37,654 nt of DNA from the NCBI GenBank assembly GCA_027596945.1, contig JADGJH010000046.1, positions 1 through 37,654 of the forward strand, given 5' to 3'. The translations under genes were made by a program, and so were the position numbers. Source of the DNA: Physocladia obscura. Its lineage: Eukaryota > Chytridiomycota > Chytridiomycetes > Chytridiales > Chytriomycetaceae. Shown piece by piece: positions 31,561-37,654 of the stretch (its first letter is position 1; the number at the start of each line of letters is the position of its first letter). Below the pieces are notes generated by a model. It was not told the origin of the DNA, ran no database searches, and worked only from the letters and a program-made list of their open reading frames with translations.

Positions 31561-32660
31561 GCAACCCCATAAGTCTACATATGATTCAGAATATTTACAC
31601 AACTTTGAGTTGATATGAGGATGTTACAATTTTTGGAAACACCTTTGCAGGCCAGTTGAGTACTATCCTTTTGGCAAAGTAAATATTGACAAAGGCCATG
31701 CTTGAATCAAAAGCAACAGGAACCACCAATTTTGATCATGTTTCAGTCATTTTGTTTTTATTATTTGCATAATGAAACAATCTGGCAAGCAAACTATTAA
31801 ATTTCATTTCAATGAAATTTGCATCCAAAATCATGTCTTGAATTTGATCATGAGACACTTCAAATTATCTGCTGAAATATAGTCAAACAATTTTCACTTT
31901 GACTGTGTTAACAATGATATTCAAGAGACAGCTAGACTGCAGAATTTTTTAAAAGTCACTGCACAGCATACCCAAAGCCAACTATTGTAAGAGGATTGGA
32001 GTTTTTGTTTAATTTGTTTTATTTGTGAGGTGTCTCAAAGAAAGAAGGAAGAATATAACTGTTTCCTTTGAAGAAATTTCCAGAACAGTGCTTATTTTGC
32101 GTGGTTATGAAAATTTTATGTTTGTTAACTTTTCCACATTGATCCCCGTTCAAACCTGTTGTACTGTTACAGCTGTGAATATTTTTTTGAAATGAAGGCA
32201 AAAGAGGAAAAATTTGAATACCAGACATCCATGAGCTTCTGAAATATAAGCGGATAATAATAAAACATGAACACTCGATGCTGAGGGCCTATTTTCTTAC
32301 CTTACTTAGATTAATGAGAAATCCGTTGGCTGTCTGTCAAAAAAAATTGAAGTCTAATTGGTCCAATTGGAGACATCCGGAAGTAAAAACCTTTCTTCAA
32401 TCATTTTGTCAATGAGTTTCCTCATCGCCATTTGGTCTAGCCAGGGACATCGACATACCCAGGGGGATTCACGGTGGCTCCGGGCTGGCCATAGGCCAAA
32501 ACCTTTTTGTGGCGCCAAAAGATAAAGCTATTGCCGATTTTGCAACTTACCTTGTTTTCTGTTCATTGTGTTTGACAGACGCGGTTTTTTGTTGTTTTTC
32601 AAAATGACATTCAACGCCAAAAACCAAAATTGACAGACGAGCCCTTTGTCTCTTCACTCT
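31561..32660. other. Intergenic with repeat blocks
   Basis: No supported gene. Contains blocks shared with 25355-25560 (around 31858 and 32340-32392). About 32430-32520 is clearly more GC-rich (gggggattcacggtggctcc region) and may mark the edge of the gene-bearing segment that follows. Confidence 0.4.
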
Positions 32661-32663
32661 CAG

Positions 32664-33586
32664 GTATTCAGATGAAGTAGATTTTAACAACCAATTTCTG
32701 GCGTACGCTATGGACAAAATCCGCTGCCACTTTAACGTTGTGGGATTTGCGAACTATATTCCTGTTCTAGCAAAAATTACTATTTTCTGCAAATTGGGAG
32801 CTGCCGAAAGAGGTGTTCCGTGGAAGCAAAAAAACAAAAACTGAAGGCTAGTTTAAAGAATATGGAGGGAATTCGACTCAGTACTCCTATTGAACTCATC
32901 CTCTTTTATATTAAACATAAAACATATTATTTTAGATCAAGGATGAAAGCTCCAAGTGGAATAAATACTGGTTTACGCGAACTGAGAGGGAATTAGAGGT
33001 TGGTACTTTTTGACATACAATTAGCGATTCATACAACAGTGAAAAAAGGAAGGAGCCAGACTCAAGCGTAAAAGAGAAATCAAAGTTCTTGTGAATACAA
33101 AAGTCTTGCGAGAAATTCACAACAAAGTTTCATCTGTGTCCAAAGTACGCTGACTTTCACCTATCTTTATGTGGGTACCGCCTACCTTTCCTGGTAAACA
33201 GCTCCGTATCGAGACACCTGAATGTCTGCAAGATATAACGGACCATTGCGAGAATATTGGTAACAAGAGGGGGTGTCAACGAGGTCGAAAGTCAATAGTT
33301 TTAGACTTCGAATGTCTTTTGGTACTAGAGCAATTTCCTCAAGATATCTTTGCACCGTATGCATCGTGGATTCAAACTCGTTGGGGTTGGTAAAAGAAAC
33401 ACTCTCTGAATTATGAGAGATTCATTTTTTTTCAGATTTTTATTTTCATGAGTTAGCCTTCGCATTCGGTGACTCCAATGCTCCCCTCAAAACAAAAATA
33501 TGCTTGAATGCGAATTTTTAAACACATACTTTTATTCGCTGCTCATAGAAGCTATATTTCGATTTGGTGATGAATGCAAATATTAA
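32664..33586 (+). pseudogene. Coding-like exon fragments, possibly a broken gene
   Basis: A series of plus-strand segments read like protein but do not assemble into one clean frame: YSDEVDFNNQFLAYAMDKIR and GFANYIPVLAKITIFCKLG (32664-32841); IKDESSKWNKYWFTRTEREL after a ttttag acceptor (32936-32998); RKEPDSSVKEKSKFL (about 33045); IETPECLQDITDHCENIGNK to FAPYASWIQTRW (33202-33390), which splices in frame (donor gttggt, acceptor ttttcag at 33435) to FYFHELAFAFGDSNAPLKTK; then one missing base in an A run before EFLNTYFYSLLIEAIFRFGD. Either several small exons of one gene with sequence errors, or a recent pseudogene. Product not recognised. Confidence 0.4.
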
Positions 33587-34200
33587 AGCGAAATCGGCCA
33601 TGAATATTTTGTTCAAAGAACAAAAGCGGATGGTGACTGACATACTGATTGTTTATTTCGAGGGTGCCTGTCCTTCCGCCACGGCAACTAAAGATATCAA
33701 AGACGCTGCAAAAATCCGAATCAATTGCTTGGATAGTTCAAAATTTCACGATTCCATTCTGACTTCAATCTTTTTTGGAGGGCAATATTCCGATGGGTTG
33801 CTGAGACTTCGAGTCTTTGATTGCTTTGGCTGTGAGTGTTTTGTTTGCTTATTGTGAGAATTGCTGTTAATTTGTCCTTTTAATGTTGTGGATATTCTAA
33901 CTAGTAAAGAGGATGTGTATATGTTCGCGCCGCTTTACGCTGCTGTTATTGGATGGAGTGAAAGTAGTATATTTGTTTGTTTTGCTTTATGCAACCGTTG
34001 TTTGCCAGTCTCTAACGGTAAAAACTTCCAAGCAAGCAGAAAAAGACGAAAGACCTAACCGGAACTCATATGCGCTGGAATTGCACGCTATAGCGCAAGC
34101 AAGTCGCGCTGAAAATATGGAAGACGAAGTTGTGGTTTACAACAGAGACTTGTTGAAACAAATATTTATAAATTTGATGGTTGAGCAAAGACCTTTGTGA
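33567..34200 (+). CDS. Hypothetical protein, C-terminal exons
   Basis: Open frame 33567-33831 (MNILFKEQKRMVTDILIVYF, then RINCLDSSKFHDSILTSIFF, GLLRLRVFDCFG) is followed by a textbook intron 33832-33904 (donor gtgagt, branch-like ctaac, acceptor tag) and a second exon 33905-34200 ending EDEVVVYNRDLLKQIFINLM and a TGA. A 45-bp in-frame intron (33964-34008) is optional. It may be the 3' end of the gene represented by the fragments at 32664-33586, because it begins where those end. Family not recognised. Confidence 0.45.
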
Positions 34201-34471
34201 AATTTTCAGAACCGGACGAAATTTTCAATCCAAAGTAATATGTATTTTTTGATTGACGTGATTGGGGAAATAGGGATTTAGAAATTTGTCCAGCCCGAGC
34301 ACCTCTATTTTGTACGAATTGCTGCGTGTTTCTTACAATCTGCATTTAACGAGCTTCATCTATTGATCCATGGTTCTAACATGACTCACGTTGAAAAGAG
34401 TGAAGTCTGAGAAAACCGACTTTCAGAAATTGTGCTTTTTTTTCATCGCAAAACGACCAAACAAGACAAAC

Positions 34472-37400
34472 ATGAACGCAACCAGCGCAAACTCAACCAC
34501 AGCAAACACGAACGGAAAAGGGTGAATTTATATGAGCGAATACGGAAAAACAAGACTCGAATGCTCAATTTGTTTTGTTTTGCTTGTTTTCTTCCACTAA
34601 AGAAATTTCCTTCAGTTTCACAGCGTATTCGTATTCGCGCGAAACGCTTCTTTCGCACTTTGACGCAGACATTTTCCCGCCAACGGATTTGGACAAGAAT
34701 TTGTCCATCTTTTCACCGATTGTTCTTCCGCCGTTGGCCAATGTTGCCTTGTCCGAGTTTGAGCTGAAGGTTATTTGAATTTATTGTGCTTGTTCATCTG
34801 ACTCATGCTTTCGCGCATCATTAGATTCTCGCGCAGGGCGCCGTTAACAGCGATATTTCCAGACGCACAAACTCAAACTATGACAACAAGCAAACCTACA
34901 ACAATCATAGAGGCGACAGGCCAGTCGTCTCCAGCCGCGGCGGTGCCAGACGTAAGCCGTGATTTGCTTTTATAATGCGTTTTTAAATCTTCTTTATCCT
35001 GATTCAGGCACAAATTCTGAGCGCACATTTGGTTGGTTTCACAAGTTTTGCTATTTTTTCTTTTTCTTTTCCCTGAATGCAATTGAAGGTCGTCGCTACG
35101 ATACCGAGAATTCGTCACCCGAACGACGTGCAAATATCGAACGTGCTGCTGAATCGAATACCACTGTGAGTGTGCTGAGATTCAGTGTGTCTGAGTGCTC
35201 AACAAAACTTATTTTTGCACTCGAAAGGACGAAAAATCGGTAGAAGAAAAAACAGCTGCTTCCTTGATTTTCGGTGAAAAACCTCAGCGTCAGCTGTCAA
35301 ATATTCTCTCGTCCTCTTCGTCCGCGTTCGGTTCTCCCGTGCGTCAACTTTCGTCAAATGCGCTTGTATCTGACCCAACAGACATTTCGGATATTTTTGG
35401 CTCAATGGCCATGAATGGCGGGGATCAAAGCAATCAATTATCTGCTAATTCGTCTGTCTCTCGGCTTGATCCGTTTTTGAAATCCAATTTCGCAAATTCG
35501 TCGGTTCTTGCTCCTATCGGCACTTCGTCTGCAACTGTTACTGACTCTCCGCAAAATAATTACTCAAAATCGGACGTACCGAACATTATTTCGAATTGGT
35601 TTTACAAGGATCCAATGGGCAATATCCAAGGTGTATTTTTCTCTATTTTGTTCTATTTTTATAAAATTTTTTTTAATATATTTTAATATATTTTTTAAAT
35701 AGGGCCATTCAACACCGATCAAATGCAAGATTGGTTTAGTAAAAGCTTTTTTTCAGAAGACTTACCTGTCAAACGAGAGCAGGATATGCTTTTTGAACCG
35801 TTATCCAATTTGTTAATTCGTTTTGGCCGCGATCGACCGTTTATTTTGTCTGATGAAGCTGAGCGTACAAATGCAATCAATCAGTTGGATCAACGCAATG
35901 CTATCGGAAGCAGATTACAGAGTCAAAGCAGTGGTGTGTTTGGTGGCGGTTATAGTCCATTCAGTGGCGCTGGACTCAACCAACCAACAAGATTTAATTC
36001 ATCGCCCGCTTCAGCTGGCCTTTATGGTAATGATTTTATTGGCGGTAGAGATATTCGATTCGGGGCTATGGATCATTTGGTCCACACGCAAGGGGTCCAA
36101 AACCAAGGATGGGGAAGGGGCAATCTGGACAATAACAACGGCGGATACAACGGTTTCAGAAATCCTGCAACATCTTTTGGTCAAAATGCTCCCGATTTAT
36201 CTTTTGGAATACAACAACTGCAACCACAGCAGCAACAATATCAATCAGAATACAATCCCATCACTTCTGGAACTGGAATTATTCCAACTGTCCAAAACAC
36301 GTTTACCCAATTCACAGGGGCGGGTGTCCCTCAGTTTGGCAGTCGAAACTCGGCTTTGGATTCGTTTTCAGTGTCTTCTCCGGCAAAACAACCGTCGCCA
36401 GTCTCTTGGCAACAAACCGAAACTACCCACCGGCACCAGGAATTGTTTGCTGCGCCGGCGAAAGATGCTGAACATTCAAATTCGGCAAACAATAATAAAA
36501 CTCAATCTTCAGAAAACTCCCCTGCAGAAACTGTTTTTGTTGCTCATAGTCCCACCCCCGAAGTTCCTTTAGCAAGAACACCATCTCCAGCCAGATCTCC
36601 TCAAAAAACTTCGCAGCATATTGAACCTGTTGCAGCAGCTGCAACCGAGCTGAAATCAAAATCCAGTAAAAAAGCAGCGAAGAAAGCTGCCGCCGCTGCT
36701 GCCGCTATTGCAATTTCCAGCGTTCCAGCTGCTTCTACCAGCTCTGCAAACGAGACTCCTGAATCTCCGACCGCTCAAAACACCCTTTTACAACCGCAAC
36801 ATCAGCCACTGCAACAGCCAACTCCCGCACCATGGGCCGGCAACAACAAACCAGCACCCAAGTTAAGCCTGAAGGAAGTTCAAGAGCTTGAGCAACGCGA
36901 GGCCGAGAGGCGGGAGCGTGAACGCGCCAAAAAAGCGCATCTTAAGTTGATGGCCGAAGCTCAGGCGCTTGCTGAAATGAATGCCACGAATGCGACCATT
37001 TTGGCAGGCGGTGTTGCTTGGACAGCTGGGTTAGGGTCAAAAAAATCGTTAGCGGATATAATGAAGGAGGAAGAAACTAGGAGAAAGGCAGAAGATGAGA
37101 GTACAGCCAGCAACACTGGAGGAAAACGGTACGCAGATTCAATGGCTGCTGCGATTGCTGTTGGTGGTGTTGGTGGTTTTTCTTCAGGTTCTTCGGTTGT
37201 CTCTGGAAAGCCAAATCCGGTTCCTACAGTTTCTACTGTTACGAAATCTTCTGCTGCGGTATGTTTTTGGTTTTTGGTTTAATATAATGTAATTCAGTGT
37301 TTTTATTTGTTTGTATTTATGGATACACAGGCTTCTGTTGGATGGAGTGTTGTTGGAGCACCAGCTAAACGTGCAAGCTCCAGCAGCCTTGTTGCGACAG

Positions 37401-37654
37401 CTGCTGCTGTAGTTGCGCCACCAGCAATTCGCTCTGTTCCTGCTCGTTCTTCGCCAACGCCTCGACAACCTGAGACCTCTGGTTTTGGTGGAATTTCTCC
37501 TGGATTTTTACAGTGGTCTAGACAGGCACTTTCACCATTGGGCCGCAGCACAACTGCCGGAGTTCAAGGTATAAAAGTTAATTTTTTGTAATTTTTTTTT
37601 TTTTCATTCTCACCATTCATTGTTAGTCGACGAGTTTTTACAAATTTTGCTGAT
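34472..37654 (+). CDS. GYF-domain protein (SMY2/GIGYF type), 3' end cut by window
   Basis: Exons 34472-34521, 34616-34769, 34825-34951, 35089-35165, 35228-35630, 35703-37258, 37331-37568, 37627-end; all joins keep frame (877 codons visible). N-terminus: an Asn/Thr-rich start, then YSYSRETLLSHF, the YSR-x-x-LL element of this family, and an Arg-rich part (GGARRRRYD). The GYF domain (about 257-315) reads NWFYKDPMGNIQGPF then MQDWFSKSFF and LPVKR, and an intron splits its Gln-Gly. The tail has a Gln-rich tract, Ala/Lys runs, APWAGNNK and a charged helix (SLKEVQELEQREAERRER), SLADIMKEEETRRK, and a C-terminal GFLQWSRQAL plus VDEFLQILL element. Family members bind proline-rich peptides (PPG-phi) and act in mRNA repression and vesicle-related processes; cytoplasmic. 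The signature Gly-Tyr-Phe is Ser-Phe-Phe here. Confidence 0.92.

Noticed and set aside
35823..36572. 249-codon frame overlapping the GYF gene exon 6
   Set aside because: Shifted-frame shadow of the Gln/Ser-rich exon, which is tied to the GYF domain by phase-correct splicing.

Overview
This is an AT-rich nuclear window from a eukaryote with small introns. Ten or more short GT-AG introns, mostly 47-90 bp, can be placed exactly because reading frame and protein homology agree on both sides. The gene content is opisthokont: a complete talin, a GYF-domain (SMY2/GIGYF-type) protein and a HET (heterokaryon-incompatibility) domain gene. HET genes are abundant in fungi and talin is absent from Dikarya, so my best guess is an early-diverging (chytrid-like) fungus. 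That is inference. One 10-N assembly gap lies at 10772-10781.

Layout. 1-710: the edge of a minus-strand coding segment, then three tandem copies of a roughly 125-bp unit holding three hairpins with compensatory base changes. 710-3570: intergenic, with a duplicated roughly 80-bp segment and an 18-bp minisatellite. 3577-5601 (+): a six-exon gene for an unrecognised 508-aa protein. 5602-11325: repeats, a frame-broken Ty1/copia polymerase (minus) and the N gap. 11326-14006 (-): a two-exon, 873-aa HET protein with a complete ubiquitin-like domain inserted in the HET domain. 14100-14368 (-): a two-exon 73-aa protein starting just upstream. 14814-15530 (-): an intronless, strikingly GC-rich NAD(P)-binding Rossmann protein. 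15531-17097: intergenic, with an inverted copy of the repeat at about 5990-6330. 17098-24858 (+): talin, nine exons, 2418 aa, complete FERM head and rod but no C-terminal dimerisation helix.

24859-34470 is mostly a graveyard: a broken second HET gene, a Harbinger-like transposase fragment, two decayed copies of a pogo/Tigger-type transposase, dispersed repeats, and a set of coding-looking exons at 32664-34200 whose product I do not recognise. 34472-end (+): a GYF-domain protein gene with an intron inside its signature motif, cut by the window end.

The live genes do not form one pathway. Talin links integrin-type receptors to actin, the GYF protein belongs to mRNA-repression adaptors that bind proline-rich ligands, and the HET-ubiquitin-like fusion suggests a self/non-self or stress-death module coupled to ubiquitin-type recognition. 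The last point is inference from domain content only.
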